From assembly GCA_021613335.1 (NCBI GenBank), contig JAJTWR010000332.1:1847001-1911000 (forward strand): a stretch of 64,000 nucleotides of DNA, in the 5' to 3' direction. Position 1 is the first letter of the stretch. The number at the start of each line of letters is the position of its first letter. Below are positions 1-11,917 of this stretch, in pieces. The notes under the pieces are model-generated. The model worked only from the letters and a program-made list of their open reading frames with translations, made no database searches and was not told where the DNA came from. Origin of the DNA: Whitmania pigra. Its lineage: Eukaryota > Annelida > Clitellata > Hirudinida > Haemopidae. The position numbers and the translations under genes were made by a program.

Positions 1-801
1 TAAATATTTATTCCAACAAAATAAATAAAATGACCACAAACACAAATTTGTAGTGATGTAGATGGTGTGATAGATATGTAGAGGAACAAAAACTGAAATA
101 ACTTAATTATATATATTATGTAATTTGCTAGGATCAGTGGAAGAGAGACAAGATTAAAATGAAATTATGGTTATGGATTTTAGGGGTGTTTTTAGGTGGG
201 CATGAATTCCAGGGTTTGATAATTCTTGACAATCAATAAACTTAGCATATGAGTGGCAGAGCATTTTTTGATGTAGCCAGAATGTTTAAAATTGGTTCAT
301 GGTTCATGCTCAAAACACATTTTGGTCCCAAAAACTTGACATGTTAAGGGAATAGAACATGATGCAATAAATTCTTAAAAAATACTGTCAAACATTGTTT
401 TTGTAATAGATTGTCAAACAATGGAATGCATTGCTTTTTGATAATAAATCAATCACCTTCACAATCAGTTTAACATTTTAATGCTCTAAATTAGACTGAC
501 TTCAGCTTCAACAGTTACCTGAATCTATCCTAACAAGTTAATTGACAATTTCAATTGTCATTCATGGCAGCTAATGGTTTAATTCCATTGCAATCTACAC
601 ACATTTTTGTTAGTAGTTGGAATACTATGGAATACAGTAGTACTGTGAATTAAATAAAGTTAAAAATAAGCTACAATTTACACCACAGCTGAAAAAGAAG
701 GCTGAAGCCCGGCTTGTATGAATCACGTTGCATGAATAACAATCAGAAAATGTTCATAGCCTCAGCACAGATTTCAGATAAAAATATAAATTAATATATA
801 G

Positions 802-895
802 CAGTGCTGGGTAGTTACTAACTATAAGTAGTTAACTACTAGTTAATAACTACTTTAAAGTAGTTAACTTTTTAAGTAGTTAAAGCCCATCACTG
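802..895. mobile_element. 94-bp hAT-type MITE with perfect 8-bp target duplication
   Basis: A short element begins cagtgctggg and ends cccatcactg, imperfect terminal inverted repeats typical of hAT ends. The interior is a palindrome-rich run of TAGTTAACTA-type motifs. It is flanked on both sides by the identical octamer atatatag (794-801 and 896-903), the length hAT transposases duplicate. It lies downstream of the last visible ATG7 exon, probably in the next intron, and codes for nothing. Confidence 0.85.
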
Positions 896-987
896 ATATA
901 TAGTAATTAAATAAAAATTTAAATCAATCCAAATTAGTTTAACAAGTTAACTAGATAAAAGTAACAAAAAGATGCCCAATAACAAAC

Positions 988-3900
988 TTCAAGGGATCCA
1001 TCTGGGAACTGAGGTCAATGCGTCGCGGACCGAGTGCGTTCGAGTCATCCTTTTCCCAACCGACAACATCTGGGCATTCTGTGAATAAATAAATGCAGGT
1101 TCACTTTGCTTGCACGTTCAATCATTTACCATAAACTATCTTTAAAACTTTACAAGCACTCTCTTAATAAATTTAATTGAAAAATATTCTCAATGCATGC
1201 TTGAAAGGACAAAAAGTTTAAAAAAATGATATTTTTTATGTGTTATATCAAAACAACCCCTCAGTTTTTGCAAATTTATAATTCAAGGTTGAAGAATTCA
1301 CTTACCTGTTTGTTGTGTCAGATCAATTAATTTAATGTGGATGAAGAGACTATGTGAAATTGATCTCATACCATCTTTTGTTCGATCCCTGAAACAAACC
1401 AACTTTACCTGTCCCCCAAGATCTTTAAACCTGATGAATGCAATTCAGCAAAATTCAGTAAAGATTGAAAATATAAAGGAATGCAATGGGTGAAAGAACA
1501 CACAAAAATATGTTATTCTTAGTTTTAAATGTAACAGATGAGAGTAAAGTGAGTTTTCAGAAACAAGACACCACATAAAAAAAATTCATAAAATAGAAAT
1601 TTCCAAACCAGCAATGTGAAAGACAAATCAAAATATTTCTTAATGGCCAGCCTGGATGAGATGGCGAAGTGCCCGGATCAGCAAAGGCAACAATTATCTG
1701 AAAATCATAAAAAATATATGTAGTGTGCATTTAAAATAAATGTTGCAACTTAATGACTACATTAAACAATAATATTATTATTAAATGATAACTAGTAAAC
1801 CTCAAATATGACTTAATAATATCCCACAAAAATTCTGAAGAAGATAAATACCTAAATGTTGCATTAATTACTGGATCAATAACTATTGGAATGCATTAAA
1901 TTTATTTAAAACTTTCTACATTTCACTTTGTGCAGTCGAACATGTTACATTGCCAGCCTAGGGGTTTCCAAAAAGTAGAGATAACCTAAAATCAATAAGG
2001 CAGCTATATATTAATGTTTTTGAAATTTCTTTAAGTACACAGTGTGCATTAATAAATGAGGATGTACATTCTGTTTTTGGAGTTTTTTGCACAACAACGA
2101 TATGATTTCTGCAGTATTTCATACTTTTTCTATATTGAGTGATTGTCCAGTTTTCTCTTAACACCTCCAGACATTTTTAAAATAAAAAAAAAACAAACAG
2201 AATAGCTATAGCACATGTGTCAAACTAAAGGCCCGGTTGCCACATCAGGCCTGGTGTGCAATTATATCTGGCCCATGAGAATTTTAGGCTAATTGGCGGC
2301 CTTGCCGAACAACAGGCTACCTGAGAGTGTTCTCAATTCGATCAAAATGGCGATACTAAAAGTTGTATAGTAAGTGGATGTTCATCATTACAGTAACCTA
2401 ACAAAGTTCAGTCGCTTCCTTTGGATTGGATAAGAATTATAGGTAGTGCATTGGCTGGATATCACATCACATTTCCAAACTAAGGCTAACATGATATCAA
2501 TCAAGCTTCAGTCCATAGATGTGTAATTTTTTTTAAATCAAGGCTTTGACAATAAAATAGCCAGGAAAAAAGTTGTTTCTGAAAGCAAAGCCATTAGGAG
2601 GCTGGGTATTGGTGATAAACCTGTGTGTCTAATTTGCAGAGATAATGTGGCTCTGATCAAGGAATATAATCTTAGACTACAAGACTAGTTAGAAACCCTG
2701 ACTGCAGAACAGAGGCCACAGAGTGTGGAAATGAGGAGGCATCTAACAGCAGATGCTTTTCCATTTATTGAATGTTCACCTTGTTTGGCCCGCAATCGTG
2801 CACGTGATTTGAGTTTTGACACGCTGAGCTACAGTTATCCCCCACAAGAGTGAGTGAATTGACTTTGACGACATAAAAGAATCAATGTAACCGATGAATA
2901 AAAGCTACAACAAAACGTAAATCTGAAGTGGTTCCACTTTAAAGTCGGTGATTAGTCAATGATGTACAATCGAGAAATTGGCCCTCTTTTGTGCTTGAGA
3001 TGTTAGGGTTCAGTGACACATAAGGATTGACATGACCGATGATAACACGATAAGACAAAGATGGTATTTGGCGGCTCCACTTCAAAAACGTTGAATAATA
3101 GGGTGGGCAAGTTAACTGAAGTTGAGATAAGTGGGTTCGTCTGTATTTCATTCTAGCAATTTAAAATTTACATATCTAATCAAGCACTACCTCATCTCCA
3201 TTTTCCTTCCATTCTTGCAGCTTGCACAAACCTCCAACTTCTGGGTGGCTTTCAATGTTCCTGACAAGAAACATGCATGGAAAATTGTACTTCTTGGAAA
3301 AAATGTCATAGCTTCCAAGGAGCTGAGATATCTACAAATATGTATAAAAAAGAAATACCAGTGACCAGAATAAGATCGAGCTTTTTAGCATTAACAAACC
3401 TTTTCTTTATTGAATCTATCACCTAATGATGATGGACCATCAAGGATGGAAAACTTCTCTTTTACACTTAAAGCAGGAAATGCACACCAATAATGGAATG
3501 TAAATTTCTTGAGATCCTGTGGGACATAAAACATTTGGAAACTTTAAACAATAGCTAAAATTAATTAATACTAACTAAATGTATAACATCAGTCAAATAC
3601 AAGATTTACTAAATGAGTTGATTGACAAATTAAATTGTTGATAAACAGATAATGCAAAAAAATTAGTAAATTTATTTACTCAACTGCATATGTCAGCAGA
3701 AGGAACCTCATAAGCAAGCTTGGATCATTCAAAGCTTCACCGCTCAAAATATCATTCCATATCTGAAGTAACACGAGAATCGAACTCAGATAAATGACCA
3801 AAAAATGAATAACTATGCATATAAATGATCTTTTTAGTTGAGGTTTCCACCTTTTTTCCTTCATTGGTTATTGAAGCCTTTTTATCAGTTGTAGCAAAAT

Positions 3901-5292
3901 CTTCAAGAGTATTGGTAATTTTAAGGCATCCCAAGACTTTGAAACACTTGTCAGGTATTGGACTTTTACTAGCACAATAAATTAGGTAAATAATAAATCC
4001 TTACCATTACCAAAGTAACTTCACATTGTGAAATATGTATATATATATATACATGAATTGTAATGTATTATTACATACATACAATATTATTATATGGTAA
4101 CATTTCTAGTAATTGGTGGGTAGAACTAACAAAATGAATCAAATTAGGTTAACTAGCACTAGTTCTCGGAAGCACTGGAACTAAATAAGTGGTTGGCAGA
4201 TGGTATCAGCAGAATTCCATCCAGCTGATATGTAAGCCATGCAAAATTATGTGCCACATTGCTCGACAACAGATTGCAGGAAGCAGGGAAGAAAAAACTT
4301 TGCACTGCTCTTGGCCATATCATCCAGAAATGTCAAAGCCCAGACTGCCTCCATCATATTCATATGTAGCACCATCAAGAAAACGTAGGAGACCTACTTA
4401 GAAACGATATTCAACAAAAAGAGAGCCTTAAATCCCAATGTTGAAGGATTTATGCTTAGAAATGTTACATAATAGGCCACAGAGTTGAGGTGTCAGGTTC
4501 AATAGATCTTATTTATCAGTGCTAGATCACCTAATATAATACCCCAGATGAGCATAGATGACTGAGAAAAAGCAAGCCAATGGAAAAAAGTTGTCACTAC
4601 CTTCAACAACAGGAGAGGAGAGGTGCAATATCCTTGAATCCAATGAATTCCTAAAAAATATTGGCCTCTACAAAAGATTTCTGATGTGGGCATCTATAAA
4701 GATCTACAGCGATGGAGACCCCCAAAATCTGGAGAATTTTCACGAGGAATTCCCAGAAAAGACAGAGAAAGAAAATGCCCAGCAAGGAGTCAAGTAAGCC
4801 ATAAAACAGCTCCCGAACAAGTACATGTTTAAAACATTTAAGTACATGTTTAAGCTTGAAATGTTGTTCTATTCTGCATAGGATGAATATGCCATGCCTA
4901 TTTGAGGACCTTAAAGACTGATTTTTTTTTGTTTCTGAATCTGTGCTAATTATTTATAAAGTATAATAAAAGACTAATAATAGTATAATATTAATATAAT
5001 AATTCTAGGCTTACCAATCAAAGGAATCATAGTCAATATTCATGAAAACTGACAGTCTGTCGGGCAAATCTGTAAAAAAGCATGTCTAATAGCTATAACC
5101 TAATATAAAAGGATGCGCTCTATAATAACTTTTCTTAATCTATGGTGTAAAATGAATGAACTAACAGTTGCAATAATATCCCTTTATATTAACCAAACTA
5201 TCGTCCAGTCCATATTCATTTAGCTTAATGTGACTAAGTTTGTGCCAGAAATTTGAATCCATGCACGAAGAAAATGGAACAAATTGCAACAT
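988..5292 (-). CDS. ATG7: ATG7, E1-like autophagy enzyme, N-terminal half (runs off left edge)
   Basis: ATG7 is the cytosolic E1-like enzyme that activates ATG12 and ATG8/LC3 for autophagosome formation. Nine exons read in order on the minus strand: 5292-5166, 5069-5015, 3968-3851, 3762-3685, 3516-3400, 3331-3191, 1697-1609, 1430-1306 and 1078-988. All junctions are GT-AG and the phases close, giving about 313 codons. The start is the ATG at 5292 (MLQFVPFSS). Family landmarks seen are [50 protein letters not shown] and VGWEKDD. These belong to the N-terminal domain that recruits the E2s ATG3 and ATG10. The adenylation domain with the catalytic Cys should lie beyond the left edge, since the last exon ends in phase 2 and no further exon was found at 1-987. 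The intron at 1698-3190 is full of transposon debris. The identification is firm; exact ends rest on splice inference. Confidence 0.9.
1935..3160. mobile_element. pogo/Tigger-like DNA transposon remnant, interrupted
   Basis: Two segments (about 1935-2205 and 2840-3160) match segments of the copy at 15535-16252. Shared motifs include cctaggggtttccaaaaagt, the cagttttctcttaacacctc block, the gataagacaaag block and a terminus ending in gagataagtggg. Ends rich in gataactcg-type motifs, next to TA, are typical of pogo/Tigger elements. The segments are separated by hAT-like sequence, so a second element seems to have inserted. No intact transposase is present; the open frame at 2939-3151 is only this repeat read in frame. 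The element sits in the large ATG7 intron. Confidence 0.55.
2213..2838 (+). mobile_element. hAT (Charlie/GTF2IRD2-like) transposon fragment
   Basis: It starts gtgtcaaactaaaggcccgg and ends near gagttttgacacgctg, which resemble the gtgtcaaactc ends of Charlie-type hATs. Between them the plus strand reads a decayed frame around 2575-2700 with [20 protein letters not shown] and KEYNLR. That resembles the zinc-finger region shared by Charlie-like transposases and domesticated GTF2IRD2 proteins. The frame is broken. It appears inserted into the older pogo-like remnant. Confidence 0.5.
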
Positions 5293-5673
5293 CTTTTAAG
5301 TTTTAAGTCAGTGTACAACCTAAATTTCACATCAAATCAATTCACAAAAACCAGAGCGATCTGCACTCGAGCAGATTAATACTTTAATTATTCTAATCAA
5401 CAATATCAATATGGACATTCCTTAGTAAACAAAGAGAAACCACGCCTTCTTATTATAATAAGAAATTATGTAAGTTGAATTAAAATAAAAACAATTTAAA
5501 ATCAAAATGTTGTTTAATTAACAAAAAATCAATAAAAATTTATAATACATATGTATTTGGAATATCTGTCTTATGTAAGGTAATAGATAATTAAAAATAA
5601 TGAATGTCGCATTTGCTAGGCATTTATGTATGTTTTATTAACGTCCGTTGCATATCTAGATGATTAGGACGGT

Positions 5674-7605
5674 CATGGACTCCTAAATGTATACCAGGAC
5701 TGTCAACCTAAGCCTAAAAGTTTCGCCGATATACATCGGGAGGCCATGCGCATAGCTGTACACTTGACAGGCTAAAAACAAGCGTGCATTGTTTCATTCT
5801 TCCTTTGTTTCGCATTCGCTGTACAACTGAAATATATCTTGTTCTGCTTATTTAACAAACTGTTTTAAAACCGGTCTTTTGAATTTTGTGGATTTACACA
5901 TCATACATTGGACTATACATCATACATCTTATCAAAAAGGTTTGTAACATAGAGCTCATTTCGTTTCTTAATTATACTAATCGATATACATTGAATAAAC
6001 ATTTCAATAACAAAATTTAAGTGATTTAAGATTTGTAACTATTATATTTTAAATATCAACAGATAATATGGGTTATAAATGTTCCATATACGGATGTAGA
6101 TCTGGATACGACAAAGACGATTTTTAAAAAAATAACATAAGTCTTCACAAGTATCTCCTACATGACAAAGATTTATGCCAAAAATGGGTTAGAGCCAATC
6201 CTCGAGAAAACTTTTCTCCCATGGAAATATGGAAATACTTGCACTTTGTTTATTAATAGCAAAGAGATTTCAAAAAGAAAATGTTGTGATTTAGTTAAAG
6301 AAAAAAGTTAAAAAATTTCTGATGTTTTAAACTTGATGTCTCGTTTGAATTTTTGGCTTGGTGATGAACTAAAACTATATCTGAAGTGACACTTGAAAAT
6401 GTCATCAATAGCATTGAAGATGTAATAAATCTAGATAACAGTTATGATGATAAAAAGCTCAACTTTGTTAGGGAACAATTAACATTATTGAAAACAAAAA
6501 AGCATGCTCATAGTTATTCCCCAAATGTAATTATCACATGTTTTTTGTTATATTCTTATAGTAAATCAGCATTTTCTGCACTTAAACAAACAACTTCAGG
6601 TCTAATAGGTTGCTGCAAGTATTTGCTTGACAATCTGCAGCTCAATTATGTTTTGTTGGGGAGCATCCAATCAGACTCTATTGAAACAAGATTTGGTTGG
6701 ATCAGGCAGTTGTCTGGAGGAAATTATTATGCATCCTGCAGACAGGTTTTGGAGAGTGACAAAAAGATTAGAGCAATGTCACTTTTAAAATTTTCTGGCT
6801 TCGAGGAAATAGAAAATTTTGTAATTCCAACGGATGAAAAAGATGATGAGCTAGAAGCCCTGGCCAATGATATCGCTGATTCTTTAGAGTTCAACACATC
6901 CATAACTAATGATTACTTGACAACATTGGCATATGTTTGTGGTGCAGTAGTTAGATTGGTTTGCAACACCACAAAATGTAAATCTTGTTCCCTTTATTTA
7001 ATTGACAATCAAGATTTAGATAATGAATTTTTTTTTTTTGGCTATTTGAATATAGTTTTTTGAAAATAAACGAATTCAAACCTGAAAGAAAAAAAAAAAA
7101 ATTACAAGTAAATTCTGATGTTTTTAATTTTTTAAATCAAATTGATCATGTTGGATTAACAAAACCAACAGAATTTGCTTGGACAGTGTGTTTGCATTCT
7201 TATAAAGTTTTTACAGAATTAAAGAATAATAAACAACTTCTTGATAAATTCATGCTCTCAAAAAACCATATGTTATTATTTGAAAAGATTACAGTAAGGT
7301 GTTTAAATAAAATTGATTTAATCACATTTTATACAAACTATTGTGATTTTGATCATGAACTTAATTTTTTACTATGTAAATCTTTATTCAATTGTTTGAG
7401 TAAAAATTTGGTTAAAACTAATTCTAATGTAAATTATAAAAGTATTCAAGGAAAGATTAAAAAATTAAAAAGCTAAACATGGTGTTGTTTTACAATTTTC
7501 TATAAAATATCTGAAATACGCTAGTCTCATATAGAGATGCATGGCCTCCCGATGTATGGCTCGAATACGGTTGGCAGTCCTGATGTATATATATAGGAGT
7601 CCATG
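5674..7605 (+). mobile_element. P-element/THAP9-type DNA transposon, internally decayed
   Basis: Imperfect terminal inverted repeats of roughly 70-75 bp flank the element (5674-5749 and 7539-7605). Within them 19 bases are identical and inverted (5731-5749 versus 7539-7557). The outer ends read catggactcct and aggagtccatg. The 7-mer ggacggt occurs immediately outside both ends (5667-5673 and 7606-7612); P elements usually duplicate 8 bp, so one base may have mutated. The interior encodes a THAP-like zinc finger and the C-terminal part of a P-type transposase. Immediately after the right end the reading frame of an I-type LINE begins mid-RT, so the P element probably jumped into that LINE. Confidence 0.8.
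6068..7476 (+). pseudogene. P-element (THAP) transposase, broken
   Basis: This is the cut-and-paste transposase of the surrounding element. The ATG at 6068 opens a THAP-type C2CH zinc finger (KCSIYGCRSGYDKDD, with HKYLLHDKDLCQKWVRANPR after a stop near 6126). The frame at 6386-7063 carries the P/THAP9 core signature SDSIETRFGWIRQLSGGNYY followed by RQVLESDKKIR. The frame at 7060-7476 continues the C-terminal region after a shift. Stops, a frameshift and a missing central catalytic part (no convincing RNase H-like DD half) make it non-functional. Length is well under the usual 800-900 residues. Confidence 0.75.
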
Positions 7606-9433
7606 GGACGGTGCACAGGGCAGTATCCTTAGTCCACTTCTTTTCATCATCATGATGAATTCGATGCCAGAACCTTTGAATGGAGTCGAGCTGTCTATGT
7701 ATGCTGATGACATTGCTCTTTGGACGGTCGGGACGTCCGTACAAGTAATGACAGCGAAAATGCAGAAACAGCTTGACAATATGGCTAAGTTTCTTACTAA
7801 TAATGGTTTTAAGATATCTGCAGCTAAATCACAAGCAGTTCTTTTTTCAGAATTCCCGAACCGGACGATGAATGAAAGTATCAGATTGAAGATTGGAGTG
7901 GAGGTGATTCCCCTGTCTAAAACAGCCACCTTTTTAGGAATCGTCTTGGACGAAAGACTAAACTGGTCGGCACATGCAGAGTTCGTCAAGACTCGGTGTT
8001 TCAAGCGACTCAACGCTATGAAAGCCATTTCAGGCAGTTCTTGGGGGGCGAACAAGACCTCGCTCCTCACTGTTTACAGAGCCACCATTCGCTCTGTTTT
8101 AGATTTTGGTTGTGAAGTAATTGACCTGGGGTGCAAGCAGATCAGAGCCATTTACGACAGTATTCAGTATCAGGCGCTGAGGATCTGCTGCGGTGCCATG
8201 AAGGGCACAAGTGCCTCGTCTTTGCGGGTGGAGTGCGGTGAGCTTCCTCTCGACCTCCGTCGTAAGAAGCTCATGGCGCACCACGCCCTCAGGTCTTTTG
8301 CTACAAATAACGAACTTGTTAAAGATGTTTATTTCTTTTCAGACTTTTGGTCCCAGGCTGAAGTGAGGCTCCACTGCAGAATGAGACTTCGAGGCGAGGA
8401 GCCCCCGTACAAGAAAATCGAGTCTGTCATCCCAGCAGATCTCCTGGAAGACATCAGGGAGGAACCTCTCAGATGCCCTCCATGGAGTCTGAAAAAACCG
8501 ACGATCGATACTTCGACCCTCTCCTTCGAAACTGACAATCCTTTGCGGATGTTGGTTTCAAGGGAGAAAATAGAGGATCTCCAGGGCAGCCTCCTCTGCT
8601 ACACGGATGCCTCTAAGACTGAGGACAACAGGGCTGGAATTGGGGTTTATATTCCAAAGAAAGACGTCAGAATCAGCATCAGGACGTCGAGTCACAGCTG
8701 CATCAGTTCCATAGAATTAGCAGCCATTGAGCGGTGCTTGAAATTTGTCAAGGAAGCCTATCAAGAGGAATTTCTTGACATTGTCGTCCTAAGCGATTCG
8801 CTTAGTGCACTAGAGGCACTAAAGGACGGCAACAATTATGATTCTGATATTAAAAATTTACAGTTTTTAATTTCAGAAATTCAAGAGAGCGGCAGAAAGG
8901 TCACTCTCGTCTGGGTCCCTGCCCATGTTGGAATCCCTGGCAATGAGAAGGCCGATGCCCTGGCAAAGGCAGCCACTGCAAGGGATCAGATAGACTTCCG
9001 GATTCCAGCGTCTATCAAGGATGTCAAAAGGATTGTGGCTCGCAACATCCTCCGACAATGGCAGACCAGATGGGATGAAGATCCTCGAAGCCAACATTAC
9101 AAGTCCATAGAGAAACAAGTGTCGACGAGGAGCAAGTTCCAATGTGTCTCAAGGAGGAAGGAGGTTCTCACCTCCAGACTCCGAGTTGGAAAGTGTGCTC
9201 TGAATCAGCACTTGTTTCTCTTCAAACGTCACACCGATGGGAAGTGTTCCACCTGCCCTCAGGAAGACGAAAATGTGCAACATTTCCTCATGGAATGTCC
9301 AGCCCAGTCTGTCCTGAGGAGAGAAATCAGAATGGCCACAAATCTATCCGATATGAGTTCTATGCTTAGCAATCCAGCAAGTGTGGACATCATTTATCGG
9401 TGGATTTCAAAGAACAGACATGACTTACTTTAA
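7606..9433 (+). pseudogene. I-type LINE pol C-terminal fragment (RT-RNase H-CCHC)
   Basis: An open frame of about 600 codons begins inside the RT domain at AQGSILSPLLF and has the catalytic YADD box, but lacks the upstream RT blocks and the endonuclease. RNase H follows with all catalytic positions visible: YTDAS, IELAAIE, LSDSLSAL and WVPAHVGIPGNEKADALAK. The end has a CCHC knuckle (CSTC, then HFLMEC). The frame runs on upstream into the terminal repeat of the P element (7541-7605), so its first residues are not LINE-derived. Truncation makes it inactive despite the long open frame, which suggests fairly recent insertion. Confidence 0.8.
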
Positions 9434-9606
9434 GTCATTTACAATTTTACTTTAATTAAATAAGTACTTTCTTTCATTATTCTAACACGTTTCATTATTT
9501 TTCATTATTCTAACAAGTTTCATTATTTTTAATTACTAACACTAACTAAAGTCCGAATCATCTCTGTTATGCAAAGGACTATAATCAAATAAACAAACAA
9601 ACAAAC
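7606..9606 (+). mobile_element. I-superfamily LINE, 5'-truncated, with RNase H
   Basis: The 3' part of a non-LTR retrotransposon: half of the reverse transcriptase, RNase H, a CCHC knuckle, a 3' UTR and a tail of (CAAA)-like repeats ending near 9606. RNase H inside the pol ORF places it in the I superfamily (I/R1/LOA/Tad group). Reverse transcriptase upstream of the AQGS motif is missing or decayed, either by 5' truncation or lost beyond the inserted P element. The last 56 bases (9551-9606) recur in a SINE at about 10274-10334 and, inverted, inside the R4-like LINE at 29369-29425. Confidence 0.8.
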
Positions 9607-10137
9607 GGTGCACCTGCAGCGGGGAAAACCGCGCTGCATTTGCTAGGCTGAACTTATAGCCCCTAATATCCGTCCCGGAGGTGGGAGGAGTCGCAAGGAG
9701 GGGAGGACCTATGTTTTGTCACAAAAAGTGTAATTTAACCTATAATTTTCTTTAAGAAATTAGTGAATTGTTATTAAATAATTTAGTTATAACAACCAAA
9801 AATTTTATCTATATATTTTGGTTTTATGATATGACATCAGACGCTAGAATTGATATACTCAACTTAAAGTATGTTAAATATAAAGTTAAAACATTATTTT
9901 AGAATTAACATATAATAATTTTAAAAAAAACCCAAGAGCATCATGGATTTTGATATCGTCTTTCCGAATGTGGCCCTGAGGTCTTGCGATTGGCCACCAT
10001 AAAGATTGTCTGATTTGAGTAGATGTGGCGAGGGAGGTGCCACATGCTTTTTTTTTTTGAAAATATGAATAAGGTTTTTTTAATTTTTCAAAATATGAGT
10101 CAGAGGCTCTTGCAATAGAAATAATCGCTACATTTTT

Positions 10138-10334
10138 GGCGTGGAGGGTTGCGTGCCTGCGAACGACGGTGAAAGCAACAGTCGTTACGTGTCGTGTTCG
10201 CAACCCGGCTCGCACCGCCAGGGAGCGCCCTCAGATAGGGGCGCTGTATAAATGATGGATAGATTAATAACTGCCTTAAGCCCAAATCATCTCAGTTATG
10301 CAACGGACTATAATCAAATAAATAAATAAATAAT
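10138..10334 (+). repeat. tRNA-derived SINE with LINE-derived 3' tail
   Basis: The head contains a B-box-like motif, gtgttcgcaaccc. The body ends in ggcgctgtataaatg, shared with the copies at 52619-52790 and 20993-21050. The final 60 bases, ending actataatcaaataaataaa, closely match the 3' end of the I-type LINE at 9551-9606. This is the standard sign of a SINE mobilised by a partner LINE. Confidence 0.7.
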
Positions 10335-10341
10335 AAGTGCC

Positions 10342-11574
10342 CAGGGGCGCAACCAGCGAAAAATGCTGGGGGGGGCTCAAGTTTAGAAAAGCCCGACGCA
10401 GTCGAAAAATTTTTGAAACTGTTCAAATCAATACTACTAATTTTAATTAATAAAGAATTAAAGATAGAACTGATTATTATTATAAGTTTTTATTTATAAG
10501 TCTGCAGTCTTTTTTTGTATCTTTAATAATTTATTAATGAGCTTGACTATCTTCTGTTTCAAAGTTTCAAGCCAGTTAAAGCAACTGTAAAAAAAAAGTT
10601 TATGATATGTTTAAAATTGTAATATGATATGATTGATATCCTAAACATTTCACCTAATCTAAATTATGTATAAAATTAAGATCCTAAACAGTTTAAAACA
10701 ATTTTGAAATGTTGTAGTCTAAATTACATTTTGATGTGTTTACAGTTACAAAATAATTTTTCGATCAATCTGTGAAAATCTGTTCACCATTTTATTTACT
10801 GGAAGAAGTGCAGTAGTTGTTTTGTTCACAGATATTCTCAATAAACTTTGCAAACGACAGGCAGACATAGTCGTCCCGAGATGACTTTTAATAAGGCGAA
10901 GTTTAGAAAATGCCCTTTCTGCATCTGATGACGTAAATGTCTGAGTAAGAGCAACATCGAGCATATGCAACTCGGGCTGAATGCTTGTGGCACAGAAAAG
11001 ATCTTGTAGTTCGATACACGCATTGGGGTCAGACTGATCAGCACGTAAACTTGTCGATGTGAATTGGAGCTGTCTTTGCACAGTTTCAGCGTCTTTTCCA
11101 TGAAGGTTACAGAATTCCGAAAGCTCGGGAGTCATTGTGCCATTCTGCAAAGCATCAAGAGCAGCCAAGGCAGGGTTGTCAAAACGACATTATCTGATCA
11201 TCAGATAACCAGCGAAAAATGCTGAGGGGGGAGCTCAAGTTTAGACAAGGGACGAAAGCCCGACGCAGTCGAAAAATTTTTGAAACTGTTTAAATCAAAA
11301 CTACCAATTATAATTAATAAAGAATTAAAAATAGAACAGATTATTATTATTATGAGTTTGACTATCTTCTGTCTACAGTCTTATTTTGTATCTTTAATAA
11401 TTTATTAATGAGTTTGACTATCTTCTGTCTCAAAGTTTCAAACCAGTTAAATCCCCTTACCCCCCCCCCCCCCACCAAAAAAAAAACTGATCGGATTTGG
11501 AAAAATTGCAGGGTCTCTCCTATTAGGCCTGGGGGGGGCTTGCGCCCCCCCTGTCCCCCCTAGTTGCGCCACTG
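10342..11574 (-). mobile_element. hAT transposon remnant (ZMYM-type) with internal duplication
   Basis: Ends read caggggcgcaac and gttgcgccactg, matching hAT-type inverted termini; agtgcc occurs outside both ends. Inside, a block of about 200 bp (10350-10560) is repeated in direct orientation at 11208-11440, so two related copies are joined or one inserted into the other. A minus-strand transposase fragment lies between the blocks. G- and C-homopolymer runs flank the 3' terminus. Confidence 0.65.
10746..11168 (-). pseudogene. hAT transposase C-terminal (dimerisation) fragment
   Basis: The 140-codon minus-strand frame contains SSDAERAFSKLRLIKSHL then MSACRLQSLLRISV. This is the hATC dimerisation motif found at the C-terminus of hAT transposases and of the ZMYM-like proteins derived from them. 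The catalytic DDE core and BED finger are absent. It belongs to the element at 10342-11574. Confidence 0.75.
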
Positions 11575-11917
11575 AGTGCCTTTACATCCTATCCGGATAC
11601 GTAAGGCACTCAAAACATCGGCTAAATACAAATACAAATTGCTGATGTTTTTCGTTATCCATTACCTTTGCATTTTGTCATAAGTAGTAGCTTGCTATTC
11701 AGTTACATGTTGGAATAAATTTACGGATGTCTTCACTTTCTTACATGTTTCTCTTTCTTTATGAAGTCTTTGAAGATGTTTTCAAGTTATCTTATTAAAT
11801 AACTTTTAACTGATACTTTTGTAGTCATGGGAACTACACGTACTTCTTATAAAAACTCCAGGCATTTTCCTTATTTCTATTATGTGTTGGGGAAAACATC
11901 AGTCAGTGCTTGGTGGC

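Noticed and set aside
4558..4797. 79-codon plus-strand frame
   Set aside because: It lies in the ATG7 intron between exons 2 and 3, on the opposite strand, without homology or splice support.
5611..9650. 13-base match gcatttgctaggc on both sides of the I-type LINE (about 5612 and 9638), possibly its target duplication
   Set aside because: The right copy lies about 30 bases beyond the LINE tail, and 13-base matches are expected by chance in a window this size.
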